Shown here: in pieces, positions 1 through 7,647 of the stretch
Layout: every line of letters starts with the position of its first letter
How positions within the stretch are numbered: the stretch's first letter is position 1
From: Spirochaetia bacterium
Lineage (GTDB): Bacteria > Spirochaetota > Spirochaetia > Sphaerochaetales > Sphaerochaetaceae
Direction: 5' to 3'
Assembly (NCBI GenBank): GCA_900769955.1
Contig: CAAGIP010000160.1
Coordinates: 1 to 23,293 of the forward strand
Length of the DNA stretch: 23,293 bases
Notes under the pieces: generated by a model
What the model saw: the letters and a program-made list of their open reading frames with translations, nothing else
What the model was told of the DNA's origin: nothing
The model's database searches: none
Position numbers and translations under genes: made by a program

Positions 1-462
1 AAGAGAACACTGCTCGGTGACGGTCTTGCAACCACATGGGCATCCCTCTGGGGCGGCCCACCCAACACCACATACGGTGAGAATGTTGGTGTACTCGCAC
101 TCACAGGCGTATACAGCGTATGGGTAACGGGCGGTGCTGCCGTGATCGCGATAATCCTTTCCCTCTTCCCGAAGTTCGGTGCCCTGATCCAGACGATCCC
201 GAACCCTGTTCTCGGCGGTATTTCAATGCTGTTATTCGGTGTCATCGCATCCTCCGGTCTCAGGACTCTCGTTGATTCAGGCGTTGACTATCAGGATAAG
301 AGAAACCTCACGATCAGTTCGATCATCCTCGTCATCGGTATCGGCGGCGGACTATTGAAGTTCAGCATCGGTTCCGCACTCGAGTTCTCACTCGGCTCGG
401 TTGCACTTGCAACCCTCGTGGGCATCATCCTCAACCTGATCATCCCCGCAAAAAAGAACTGA
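1..462 (+). CDS. uraA: Uracil permease (NCS2 family), 3' part only
   Basis: The frame is open from base 1, so the 5' part lies outside the window; 153 codons remain. The visible protein has the NCS2 uracil permease core GGPPNTTYGEN (about window residues 19-29), whose Glu belongs to the substrate-binding region in this family, then VLALTGVYS, the conserved IPNPVLGGISMLLFGVIASSG segment and a final hydrophobic helix ending IPAKKN. The match to the C-terminal half of E. coli UraA-type H+/uracil symporters is strong over the whole stretch. It is an inner-membrane importer of uracil. The C-terminal tail after the last helix is much shorter than in E. coli UraA. A strong terminator follows 20 nt after the stop. 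Xanthine permease is less likely because the GGPPNTTYGEN motif is characteristic of the uracil branch. Confidence 0.93.
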   Translation, partial: KRTLLGDGLATTWASLWGGPPNTTYGENVGVLALTGVYSVWVTGGAAVIAIILSLFPKFGALIQTIPNPVLGGISMLLFGVIASSGLRTLVDSGVDYQDKRNLTISSIILVIGIGGGLLKFSIGSALEFSLGSVALATLVGIILNLIIPAKKN

Positions 463-482
463 TCACATTAATCAGATAACTG

Positions 483-514
483 AAGACCGCAGGTGAAATG
501 CCTGCGGTTTTCTC
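483..514 (+). terminator. Rho-independent terminator of the uracil permease gene
   Basis: An 8-bp GC-rich stem, ACCGCAGG (486-493) pairing with CCTGCGGT (501-508), closes a 7-nt loop and runs into TTTTCTC. Flanking A and T bases can extend the stem. It lies 20 nt after the permease stop codon and separates that gene from the next one. Confidence 0.87.
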
Positions 515-531
515 ATGATATTCACATTCTG

Positions 532-570
532 TTGCTTATCAGTTATCTGTGTTATTATTGATTTAGGAGA
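532..570 (+). promoter_or_regulatory. Possible promoter and RBS of the AAA-ATPase gene
   Basis: TATTAT (553-558) matches the -10 consensus at five of six positions, and TTGCTT (532-537) could be the -35, though the 15-nt spacer is short. A clear Shine-Dalgarno, AGGAGA (565-570), lies 8 nt before the ATG at 579 and fixes that start. An ATG at 574 is out of frame. Confidence 0.4.
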
Positions 571-578
571 AAGATGGT

Positions 579-2144
579 ATGGGAACTTATGTTAATCCGG
601 GATTTCAGAATCTGGCATATGACCGTTCTGATGAGTTCTATGTTGACAAATCCATGCTTATTCCCATATTGAATGAGAGAATTAACAGCAGAAACCGATT
701 CCTCTGTGTTTCCCGTCCCCGTCGCTTCGGAAAGACGATGGCCGCGAATATGATAGCGGCATATTATTCCAAAGGCTGTGATTCTCATGAGGTTTTTTCC
801 GGTCTCAATGTTACGAAAGATCCTTCCTTTGAATCCAATATCAACAAATACAATGTGATTCAGCTTGACATGAATGACATAATGACAAACAGAGGATCCG
901 GTACGGCCTGCGCTTTCATAAATAAAAGAGTGGTAGGTGAACTTAAGGAAATATACCCTTTTGTCAATATGGACTACTCTCTGGGAATTGCCCTTCAGGA
1001 TATATTTAAGTTCACGGGCCATAGATTTGTGATAATCATTGATGAATATGATGTGATTATCCGTGACAAAAGATATTCAGGAGAGCGGGATGAGTATCTG
1101 GATATGCTGGTTTCAGTTTTTAAAAGCAGTCTGACGTCACAGGCAATCGCTCTTGCATATATGACGGGAATAATGCCTATTATCAGGGAAAAGACAGAGT
1201 CAAAGCTGAATAATTTTACGGAATACACAATGCTTGATGCGGATGTCATGGCACCTTTTGTCGGATTCACTGAGAAAGATGCGGAAATGCTTGCCGAAAA
1301 GGGAGGAATTGATTTTTCCGAAATTAAAAGATGGTATGACGGGTATATTGTGAACGGTATTGAGATTTATTCTCCAAAATCAGTCATTACTGCGGTATCC
1401 AGACAACAGTGTGATGATTACTGGACTCAGACCGGCTCTTATAACATTCTTAGGGATTATATCCTCCTGGATATGGATGGTATCAGGCGTGATGTCATCT
1501 CAATGATCGGAGGAGCACGTGTGCCTGTGAATATCAGGAAGTTCAACAATACACCATGGGAAATCCATTCAAGGGATGATGTATTCACTTATCTCATTCA
1601 TCTGGGCTATCTGAGTTACGATAAATCGGAAAAAGTCTGTTTTATTCCCAACAGTGAGCTTATGAGTGAGTGGGTTTCAGTTGTGGAAGATGCTCCGGAT
1701 TATAACTCCCTCCTTACATGTATCAGGGATTCGAAGATGCTTCTTGAAGCAACCTGGAACATGGATGAAGCGAGTGTGGCGGAAGGTGTGAGGAAAGCGC
1801 ATATGGAACTTGACAGTCTGCTTCAGTACAATAATGAGGCGACTTTTCAATGTGTGATCAGGCTGGCTTATTTTTATGCCGGGGCATATTACACCATAGT
1901 CAGTGAACTTCCTTCAGGGGATGGATTTGCCGACATTGCCCTGATTCCTTATAAACCTGATATTCCCGCGATTATAATTGAACTTAAGAAAGACAGAAGT
2001 GCTGATTCTGCCCTTGAGCAGATCAGGAAAAGACAATATCCGAAGGCATTGGAAAAATATAAGGGAAACCTCCTTATGGTAGGTATAAGTTATGGTTCAA
2101 AGACAAAGGAGCATTTCTGCAGGATAGAAAAGGCTCCGGTGTGA
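579..2144 (+). CDS. AAA-ATPase-like / PD-(D/E)XK nuclease-fold protein (DUF1703 type)
   Basis: This 521-aa protein has the two-part layout of the AAA-ATPase_like plus PDDEXK_9 family. The N-terminal P-loop variant SRPRRFGKT (about residues 45-53) follows the typical YVDKS segment, and the Walker B strand FVIIIDEYD lies at about 149-158. The C-terminal domain carries a PD-(D/E)XK-type core: GFADIALIP (Asp near 451) and IIIELKK (Glu-Leu-Lys near 469-471). The family is common in gut anaerobes and often multicopy. Its biological role is not established; nuclease or defence-related activity is only inferred from the fold. The start is fixed by AGGAGA 8 nt upstream. Codons are visibly AT-richer (many AAA, ATA, TAT, AAT) than in the neighbouring genes, which fits horizontal acquisition. 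It is a single-gene unit, convergent with the sugar kinase at 2218. Confidence 0.88.
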   Translation: MGTYVNPGFQNLAYDRSDEFYVDKSMLIPILNERINSRNRFLCVSRPRRFGKTMAANMIAAYYSKGCDSHEVFSGLNVTKDPSFESNINKYNVIQLDMNDIMTNRGSGTACAFINKRVVGELKEIYPFVNMDYSLGIALQDIFKFTGHRFVIIIDEYDVIIRDKRYSGERDEYLDMLVSVFKSSLTSQAIALAYMTGIMPIIREKTESKLNNFTEYTMLDADVMAPFVGFTEKDAEMLAEKGGIDFSEIKRWYDGYIVNGIEIYSPKSVITAVSRQQCDDYWTQTGSYNILRDYILLDMDGIRRDVISMIGGARVPVNIRKFNNTPWEIHSRDDVFTYLIHLGYLSYDKSEKVCFIPNSELMSEWVSVVEDAPDYNSLLTCIRDSKMLLEATWNMDEASVAEGVRKAHMELDSLLQYNNEATFQCVIRLAYFYAGAYYTIVSELPSGDGFADIALIPYKPDIPAIIIELKKDRSADSALEQIRKRQYPKALEKYKGNLLMVGISYGSKTKEHFCRIEKAPV

Positions 2145-2217
2145 TGTCTTGCGAATTATCCTTGCATAAGCCGGTGTACTATCCGGACCGGTTATGGCGG
2201 GTTTAGATGATTTGCAG

Positions 2218-3126
2218 TCAATTGCTGTTTCGCTGAACTGCGGATATGAGATCTCTGTCTGCCAGCCTGCCGGCGAAAGCAGCGGCACTTCCTGCTGCTA
2301 TTGCATGCTTCAGTGCCGTTTCAAAGCATCCCGTATCCTCAAGTGAGGACAGGAATCCTGCGACCATGGAGTCTCCTGCTCCCACTGAGTTCACGACAGT
2401 GCCTTGCGGGGCAGGGAAGGAGTAAACGTTGCCGTCAGAGGCCGCAAGCAGGGCACCGTCTCCTTCAAGGGAAACAAGCACGTTCTCAGCTCCCAGCATC
2501 CTGAGCTTTTTTGCATGTTCCTTTATATCTTCTGCCGTCATGTGAGATATTCCGGAAATTGCTTCCAGCTCATCACGGTTCGGTTTTATCAGGAATGGTT
2601 TTGCTGAAAGTGATGATAGAAGCAGGTCACCTTCCGCATCGACGACTGCTCTGGCTTTTTTCCTCCCGGCAAGCTGCGCAAGATCCCTGTATACTGTTTT
2701 CGGAAGGGATGATGGTACGCTTCCGGAGAGTATCAGTGTATCACCTTCGTGAAGCTCCGCTTCCAGGAGTGTCATTAGTTTTTCCAGATCTTCATCCGAG
2801 ATGTCCGGTCCTTTTCCGTTGATTTCCGTTTCAGCTCCGCTCTTGAGCTTCACGTTGATCCTGGTTTCCCCAAAGGCAGCGGGGATCGGTACAAAGTCGA
2901 TTCCTCGTTCCTTCACCATGGATTTAAGGGCATCGCCCGTTATTCCGCCCGTGAAGGCAAAAGCTTTTGTCTTCTTTCCGAGACTCCTGAGAACCATCGA
3001 TACATTCAGCCCCTTTCCTCCGGGGATGATATGTTCCTCACGTGCCCTGTTAAGTTTTCCGGATTCAAAACCATCGACGAAAACGATGTAATCAAGGGAA
3101 GGGTTGAAGGTGATGGTGATGTACAT
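2218..3126 (-). CDS. fruK: PfkB-family sugar-phosphate kinase, 1-phosphofructokinase type
   Basis: This 302-aa protein is full length for the 1-phosphofructokinase/tagatose-6-phosphate kinase branch of the PfkB (ribokinase) family. It starts with the branch-typical TITFNPSLDY, has PfkB signature 1 at GGKGLN (residues 36-41), the ILSGSVPSSLP segment, KPNRDE, and signature 2 NSVGAGDS with the catalytic base Asp252. The expected reaction is ATP-dependent phosphorylation of fructose 1-phosphate to the 1,6-bisphosphate in the cytoplasm. Tagatose 6-phosphate is a possible alternative substrate and cannot be excluded from sequence. It begins 3 nt after the stop of the upstream lipoprotein gene (GGAG as RBS inside that gene's end), so the two are almost certainly co-transcribed. 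No fructose PTS or DeoR regulator is beside it, which is unusual for fruK. The symbol is therefore tentative. Confidence 0.8.
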   Translation of the reverse strand: MYITITFNPSLDYIVFVDGFESGKLNRAREEHIIPGGKGLNVSMVLRSLGKKTKAFAFTGGITGDALKSMVKERGIDFVPIPAAFGETRINVKLKSGAETEINGKGPDISDEDLEKLMTLLEAELHEGDTLILSGSVPSSLPKTVYRDLAQLAGRKKARAVVDAEGDLLLSSLSAKPFLIKPNRDELEAISGISHMTAEDIKEHAKKLRMLGAENVLVSLEGDGALLAASDGNVYSFPAPQGTVVNSVGAGDSMVAGFLSSLEDTGCFETALKHAIAAGSAAAFAGRLADRDLISAVQRNSN

Positions 3127-3129
3127 CCC

Positions 3130-4995
3130 TTACTCCACGATTGTGATGTATGGTGAAGGGGGAAGCAGCTGCTGACATGCTGATACGGCATCGAGCATGC
3201 ACTCATAGCTGTTGTATTCTCCGACCTTCTGCTGATGGCGCTTTGCCTTCAGGTCATCGGGCATCGGACAGTTGCCGTAAAGGGCACTCTCGATGTATGC
3301 ATCCTCTCCCACCAGGAGCACGCTGTAGACTTTATCCTTTTCAAGGGGGTTACCATCGGCCGTGACGCTTACGAGGGAGAACTCACCATTACCATTATCC
3401 CTGACCGTGTATTCCATTCCGCTGGTGACGGGGAGGTTGTTATAGTGTCTCACCGGATTTGATCCGTCTTCCTTAACATTTATGAGCCAGTCCATGATCC
3501 TCATGATCTCCTCGCCTGTGTATTCACACTTGTAAGCAATCGTCTTGAAGGTCATAAGCCACTTCAGCTGCTGCTCTGTGTAGGGACCTGGGAAGATGGG
3601 AGAACTCACGACACTGGAATAGCCTATCGCGATATCCTGATCATGTCCTTCCCTCATTGTGTTGATAAGCGATGAAGCGGACTCTATGCCATGCTCCGTG
3701 AATGTCATGGAGTATGCTTCCTTCTGATCAATTATGGCAATTGCATCGGCAGGATCATGAATGGTCCTGAGCTGTCTGTCAAACTCCTCATATGCTTCCT
3801 GCCAGCCATACTTACCGTCAAGCATTTTCGTGACTGTATCCTTCGAAACGGTGAAGAATTCAGTGGAAGCAAGTCTCATGTAGAGGTGGTTCCTGTCAAC
3901 GCACTCTGCCACATACTGAAGTGAATCACTGAGCTCCATGTCGACATTCTTGTTGTATGAGAGCACTGCGGCACCCGATGCAAGTCTTCTTTGACCTTCT
4001 TCGCTGAAGATTGCGGAAAGGACTTCCATCACTGCTTCCTTCTTTTCGCTGTCATTCTCAATGCTCCTGCTCACTGCCAGCTGGCATATGGGATATGTGA
4101 GGATCCAGTTGTCATCGGAAGTTTCACCGTAGTAGGGGAGCATTGCGGTCCTGATGCCATTCTGGAGTGCCATTACCTTACAGTCATTTGCAGTTCCCCT
4201 CATCACTGCGGCTTCCCCTCTGAGAAACGCAGGGTTGATGTCAACCCAGCCCAGTGCGCTCTCTCCGGGACGTGTGTTTATATCCATAATATAAGATTCA
4301 AAACGTTCAAAGACCTGAGGCCACACCTTATCATCAAGTCCGGCTTCCCCGCTTTCGTACTTCATCCTCCAGAGGGTTCCGTCAATGGACATGAGAGAAG
4401 GGATGCTTACTCCCTGAAGCTGTTCGAGACATGTGTAGTCTGCCCTCCAGTCTGTTATGAATCCCTTTATTCCGTTTTCCTCGAATGTGTTCAGGGCCTC
4501 GATGAACTCTGAATAGTTTTCAGGAATCTTCACTCCGTACTTATCAAACAGATCGAGGTTCGCGATATAGCCGTCAACCTCAGCGCACATGGGAAGCCAT
4601 CTGATGCTCCCGTCAGTTTCCCTGTTGTTTTCAATATATCCGGGATAGAAGGTTCCGACTATGTCGCTCTGGCTCAGGTCCATGAGCCTGTCTGATAACT
4701 CTGCAGCATCATTTAAGGAAAAGCGCCTGCATGTGATGATGTCTGGAATGTCACCGCCGCGTTCGGCAAGATCGGTGTAGTAGGCCATCGTATTGTAGGC
4801 AACAGTGAAAGTGAACCTGATGTCGGGAAACTGTTCCTCAAGCCATGGAGTCAGTTCCTTTGTCATGTTCTTGTCCCAAAGATACATGCTGATTTCGATC
4901 GGCTGTCTGGCCTCTTCCTGCTTTGCTGCACCGCATGAGGTGAGCAGAAGAAATGTCATAAGCAGCACTGTCACTGTTCCTGATAATCTTTTCAC
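3130..4995 (-). CDS. Lipoprotein: ABC-type solute-binding fold fused to a 5'-nucleotidase C-terminal domain (paralogue 1)
   Basis: This is a 621-aa lipoprotein with a signal peptide ending in lipobox LTSC (Cys21). Residues about 30-420 resemble a family 1 extracellular sugar-binding protein: an N-terminal strand ISMYLWD, LTPWLEEQFPDI, then GIKGFITDWRADYTC, and FLRGEAAVMRGT, the usual 'low-complexity GxAAM' segment of MalE-like proteins. Residues about 452-585 resemble the 5'-nucleotidase C-terminal domain: IAIGYSS, YTGEEIMRIMDWLI (the LTGxxI-type helix), LPVTSGMEYTV, and KVYSVLLVG. The metallophosphatase domain that normally precedes this domain is absent, so no nucleotidase activity is expected. 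It has no linked permease genes. It is clearly paralogous to the lipoprotein at 5698, which reads in the opposite direction beyond a 347-bp divergent region. A ligand-sensing role is inferred from the neighbouring phosphorelay genes. The domain split is by motif and needs a profile search. Confidence 0.82.
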   Translation of the reverse strand: MKRLSGTVTVLLMTFLLLTSCGAAKQEEARQPIEISMYLWDKNMTKELTPWLEEQFPDIRFTFTVAYNTMAYYTDLAERGGDIPDIITCRRFSLNDAAELSDRLMDLSQSDIVGTFYPGYIENNRETDGSIRWLPMCAEVDGYIANLDLFDKYGVKIPENYSEFIEALNTFEENGIKGFITDWRADYTCLEQLQGVSIPSLMSIDGTLWRMKYESGEAGLDDKVWPQVFERFESYIMDINTRPGESALGWVDINPAFLRGEAAVMRGTANDCKVMALQNGIRTAMLPYYGETSDDNWILTYPICQLAVSRSIENDSEKKEAVMEVLSAIFSEEGQRRLASGAAVLSYNKNVDMELSDSLQYVAECVDRNHLYMRLASTEFFTVSKDTVTKMLDGKYGWQEAYEEFDRQLRTIHDPADAIAIIDQKEAYSMTFTEHGIESASSLINTMREGHDQDIAIGYSSVVSSPIFPGPYTEQQLKWLMTFKTIAYKCEYTGEEIMRIMDWLINVKEDGSNPVRHYNNLPVTSGMEYTVRDNGNGEFSLVSVTADGNPLEKDKVYSVLLVGEDAYIESALYGNCPMPDDLKAKRHQQKVGEYNSYECMLDAVSACQQLLPPSPYITIVE

Positions 4996-5342
4996 TCTTT
5001 ATTCCCCTGTTCAGACCATGATATATTATAAAAAAGACATGGTCAAACATAATCTTATGACAAATGTCCGTGAGTTTACTTTTTATTGTTGTGTTCAACC
5101 CCTGATTAATGATAGTATCAGGAAAGGGGAATACATTATCTTGCATCTGTCGTCGCCGCAATTCTTCCTGCAGTGCAATTTGTATTGATTCAGGCATTGT
5201 AATGGATTGTTGGTAGTGATGGCTGGTACCGCCTCCGAATGTGGAAAAAGGTATTGGTATGTCATTGCCGAGAAGAAGGGATATGATATGACTGCTGTCA
5301 TAGGTTGTATGTTTCCTGTAAACACTGAAAAAGGGAAGGACG
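4996..5342. promoter_or_regulatory. Divergent intergenic region between the lipoprotein/kinase unit and the HPt operon
   Basis: These 347 bp hold no convincing gene. For the minus-strand unit, TATAAT (plus-strand ATTATA, 5025-5030) is a good -10. It lies inside a perfect inverted repeat, GACCATG (5014-5020) and CATGGTC (5038-5044). A second dyad, CCTGAT (5101-5106) and ATCAGG (5117-5122), lies further in. For the plus strand, only a weak TTGCCG (5265-5270) / TATGAC (5287-5292) pair with a 16-nt spacer is visible. The HPt start at 5343 is preceded by GGGA at 5333-5336. Minus-strand open frames through this region lack family resemblance and cross the HPt gene. Confidence 0.5.
5014..5044 (-). 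promoter_or_regulatory. Inverted repeat GACCATG-N17-CATGGTC around a -10 hexamer
   Basis: Two perfect 7-bp arms, at 5014-5020 and 5038-5044, flank the minus-strand TATAAT at 5030-5025. The predicted start of transcription falls near 5018, inside the downstream arm. A dimeric repressor bound here would block the lipoprotein/kinase promoter. No regulator for it is identifiable in the window. Confidence 0.4.
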
Positions 5343-5690
5343 ATGATTGACAGACCTGCTTTGATCGCTGCCGGGATTGATCCCGATGATGCACTTAAGA
5401 GACTCATGAACAGTGAGTCACTCTATCTCAGACTGCTGAAGAAACTGCTTGATGACAAAACTTTTTCCGAGCTTAAGAAAGCCGTTGAGGAAAGGGATCA
5501 TGAACTCATGTTCAGAGCTTCCCATACACTCAAGGGTGTTGCGGGAAACCTCTCGCTCAAAACTCTCTATGAGCTTCTCATCTCTCAGGTTGAGTACTTC
5601 AGGGCTGGGGATGATGATGCGGGAATTGCAATGATGGGTGATGTCGAAAACGCTTACAATGCGGTAATCGCCGCAGTAAACAGTCTGTGA
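5343..5690 (+). CDS. Stand-alone HPt phosphotransfer protein
   Basis: This 115-aa protein consists of little beyond one histidine phosphotransfer domain. The signature is ASHTLKGVAGNLS, with the phospho-acceptor His61 followed by the conserved Lys64-Gly65 pair. Upstream helices (DDALKRLMNSESLYLRLLKK) are the usual HPt N-terminal elements. There is no signal peptide, so it acts in the cytoplasm. It would shuttle phosphate between receiver domains of a His-Asp-His-Asp relay. It is the first gene of an operon: the next start (5698) is 7 nt after its stop, with GAGGAG overlapping the stop. The hybrid kinase two genes downstream has two receivers but no HPt domain of its own, so this protein is its natural partner. 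The start at 5343 is the only ATG after the in-frame stop at 5319. Confidence 0.9.
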   Translation: MIDRPALIAAGIDPDDALKRLMNSESLYLRLLKKLLDDKTFSELKKAVEERDHELMFRASHTLKGVAGNLSLKTLYELLISQVEYFRAGDDDAGIAMMGDVENAYNAVIAAVNSL

Positions 5691-5697
5691 GGAGTCA

Positions 5698-7635
5698 ATG
5701 AGAAAGTTTTTACTGATATTATTATGTGTCCTGGTCCTGGTGGGATGCGGCGTGAAGAAGGAAAGTGCAGAGGCTTCCGTCACTGAAACAAAAACCGAGC
5801 AGAAGCCCTCTGAAAGGGTCAGTGTTTCCATTTACATGTATGACGTTAACCCCATGAAGCAGCTTACGCCCTATCTTACAGAGCTCTTTCCCGATGTCGA
5901 CATCAATATCATTACCGCGGTCAATGACCCGCGTGCACTCGATTATCTCAATGCAAACGGTGAGCTTTATGACATACTCCTGTTAAGGAAGTTCTCTCTT
6001 AACGATACGAAGAACATCAGGGGCCAGCTGCTTGACCTCAGCCGTACAGAGGTAGCCGCCAGGTTCCACTCATCCATCCTCGACCAGAACAGGGATGAGG
6101 ACGGCTCTGTGAAGTGGCTTCCGAGTGCCGCCGAGATTGACGGAATCATTGCTAACCGCTCTCTTTTCGAAAAGTGCGGTCTTGAGCTCCCCACGGACTA
6201 TGAGAGCTTTGTGAACGTATGTGCCGTGCTCTCCGAAAACGGGATCATACCCATTTCCATTGACTGGAAGTATGACTACACCTGTCTTGAACTGCTTCAG
6301 GGTGTGTCGATTCCCAATCTGACTGCCGTTGACGGTGTTGCCTGGAGACAGCGTTATGAGAGTGAGAAGGAAGGCTCTCCCGTCGGACTGGACCATGATC
6401 TCTGGGTTCCCGTGTTCGAGAACCTGATGCGCTTTGTCGATGATGCGCTTGTTCCCGCTTCCGATTACAATAAGAGCCTTGCCAATGTGAATAAGGAATT
6501 CATGGCAGGGGAAGCGGCAATGATGAGAGGGACTTCCGATGTTTGCAGGACCCTGATCGACATGTATGGCATCGATGCGGTCATGCTTCCCTATTTCGGG
6601 GAAAGGGAAAGGGATAACTGGCTGCTTACCTATCCCACGTTCCAGGTTGCCGTGAATAAGAATGTTGCAGCTGACAGCGCAAAGTATGAGGCTGTCATGG
6701 ACATTCTGAGCGCGATGTTTTCTGAAGAGGGTGAGCGTCATACCGCGGCAGGTGCCCCGATGCTTTCATATACCACAACGAACAGGATCGTGATGCCTGA
6801 GTATTTTTCCGAAATCATGCCCGAAATTGAGAGCAACCATCTCTACATGAGACTTGCTTCCCTTAACTTCTTCTCCGTTTCGCATAAGATCGTGCAGAAA
6901 GTCGTTGCCCGTGAATATCCCACCGCTGAGGATGCATATAACGCATTCAATGAGCTGCTTCTCTCAGGCGGAAGCGCTTCTGACACTGAAGCAGTCTTCA
7001 CCAATGACAGGTACATTCCGTATGCCATGACATCAGGCGGTAATCTGGCTGAGAACGCAATGCTCACCACGATGAGGGACGGTATCTGGTTCGAGCCTGA
7101 AACCTATGTGCTTCACTATGACGGAAATGAAGCTGAAGGTCTCTTCCGTGCGGATGTGGCAGTCGCTTTCTCAGGTCTGCTCGACTGGTCCATCTTTGCA
7201 GGTGACTACACATCAACCGATATCGTCAGGCTTGCTTCTCCCAGAAAGGGTATTCTCGTGGGTGATCTCACGGGTGCTGAGATCGACAGACTCATGAAAG
7301 AACTCATCGATGTCAGAAAAGGCGGACAGAACCCGATTCCGCATGTCAACATGATACCGGTCACATCAGGTTTCTCATATAAGATCAGACAGACCGGAAA
7401 CCTTACTTACAGCTATCAGGGCTCTGATCTTGAGATGGATAAGACATACAGGGTAATGCTTGTCGGAAACATGACTGTCCTTGCTGATCCCTCCTTCTGC
7501 GACGCACCCCTTTCCGATGAGATCAAGGGTAAGTTCTTCAGTACCAAGGGTATTTCATCCACGGTACTTCCGCTCATGATGAAGCAGCCTGATGCCGCAT
7601 TCAGCGAAGGTGTGCCTTACCTTACGTTTGAATAA
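5698..7635 (+). CDS. Lipoprotein: ABC-type solute-binding fold fused to a 5'-nucleotidase C-terminal domain (paralogue 2)
   Basis: This 645-aa lipoprotein has lipobox LVGC (Cys17), followed by a short charged linker. It is collinear with the lipoprotein at 4995-3130: both have the VSIYMYD / ISMYLWD strand, LTPYL..LFPDV / LTPWL..QFPDI, the near-identical LRKFSLND / CRRFSLND, LLQGVSIPNL / LQGVSIPSL, and FMAGEAAMMRGT / FLRGEAAVMRGT. Residues about 484-615 carry the 5'-nucleotidase C-terminal features VAVAFSGLL, ILVGDLTGAEIDRLM, IPVTSGFSYKI and KTYRVMLVG. The catalytic metallophosphatase domain is absent. It sits between an HPt gene (7 nt upstream) and a hybrid kinase with an extracytoplasmic Cache domain (12 nt downstream). 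The simplest reading is a ligand-loaded lipoprotein that talks to that kinase. No permease gene is linked, which argues against transport as its main role. Confidence 0.85.
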   Translation: MRKFLLILLCVLVLVGCGVKKESAEASVTETKTEQKPSERVSVSIYMYDVNPMKQLTPYLTELFPDVDINIITAVNDPRALDYLNANGELYDILLLRKFSLNDTKNIRGQLLDLSRTEVAARFHSSILDQNRDEDGSVKWLPSAAEIDGIIANRSLFEKCGLELPTDYESFVNVCAVLSENGIIPISIDWKYDYTCLELLQGVSIPNLTAVDGVAWRQRYESEKEGSPVGLDHDLWVPVFENLMRFVDDALVPASDYNKSLANVNKEFMAGEAAMMRGTSDVCRTLIDMYGIDAVMLPYFGERERDNWLLTYPTFQVAVNKNVAADSAKYEAVMDILSAMFSEEGERHTAAGAPMLSYTTTNRIVMPEYFSEIMPEIESNHLYMRLASLNFFSVSHKIVQKVVAREYPTAEDAYNAFNELLLSGGSASDTEAVFTNDRYIPYAMTSGGNLAENAMLTTMRDGIWFEPETYVLHYDGNEAEGLFRADVAVAFSGLLDWSIFAGDYTSTDIVRLASPRKGILVGDLTGAEIDRLMKELIDVRKGGQNPIPHVNMIPVTSGFSYKIRQTGNLTYSYQGSDLEMDKTYRVMLVGNMTVLADPSFCDAPLSDEIKGKFFSTKGISSTVLPLMMKQPDAAFSEGVPYLTFE

Positions 7636-7647
7636 AGGATAAAGTAA

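Noticed and set aside
579..2144. Transposase or insertion sequence
   Set aside because: The protein is a P-loop/PD-(D/E)XK type and no terminal inverted repeats or target duplications are seen at its edges.
2145..2217. Terminator between the convergent AAA-ATPase and sugar kinase genes
   Set aside because: Only a weak 5-bp CCGGT/ACCGG pairing without a T-run is visible, so no terminator is called.
3991..4512. 173-codon antisense frame in the first lipoprotein gene
   Set aside because: Cys/His-rich shadow translation; the lipoprotein frame has clear motifs and a paralogue.
4838..5407. Minus-strand open frame of 189 codons through the divergent promoter region
   Set aside because: It overlaps the HPt gene and the lipoprotein signal sequence, shows no family resemblance or RBS, and covers the region needed for both promoters.
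6070..6741. 223-codon antisense frame inside the second lipoprotein gene
   Set aside because: It lies entirely within a well-supported gene, has no RBS and no recognisable domain; a codon-bias shadow.
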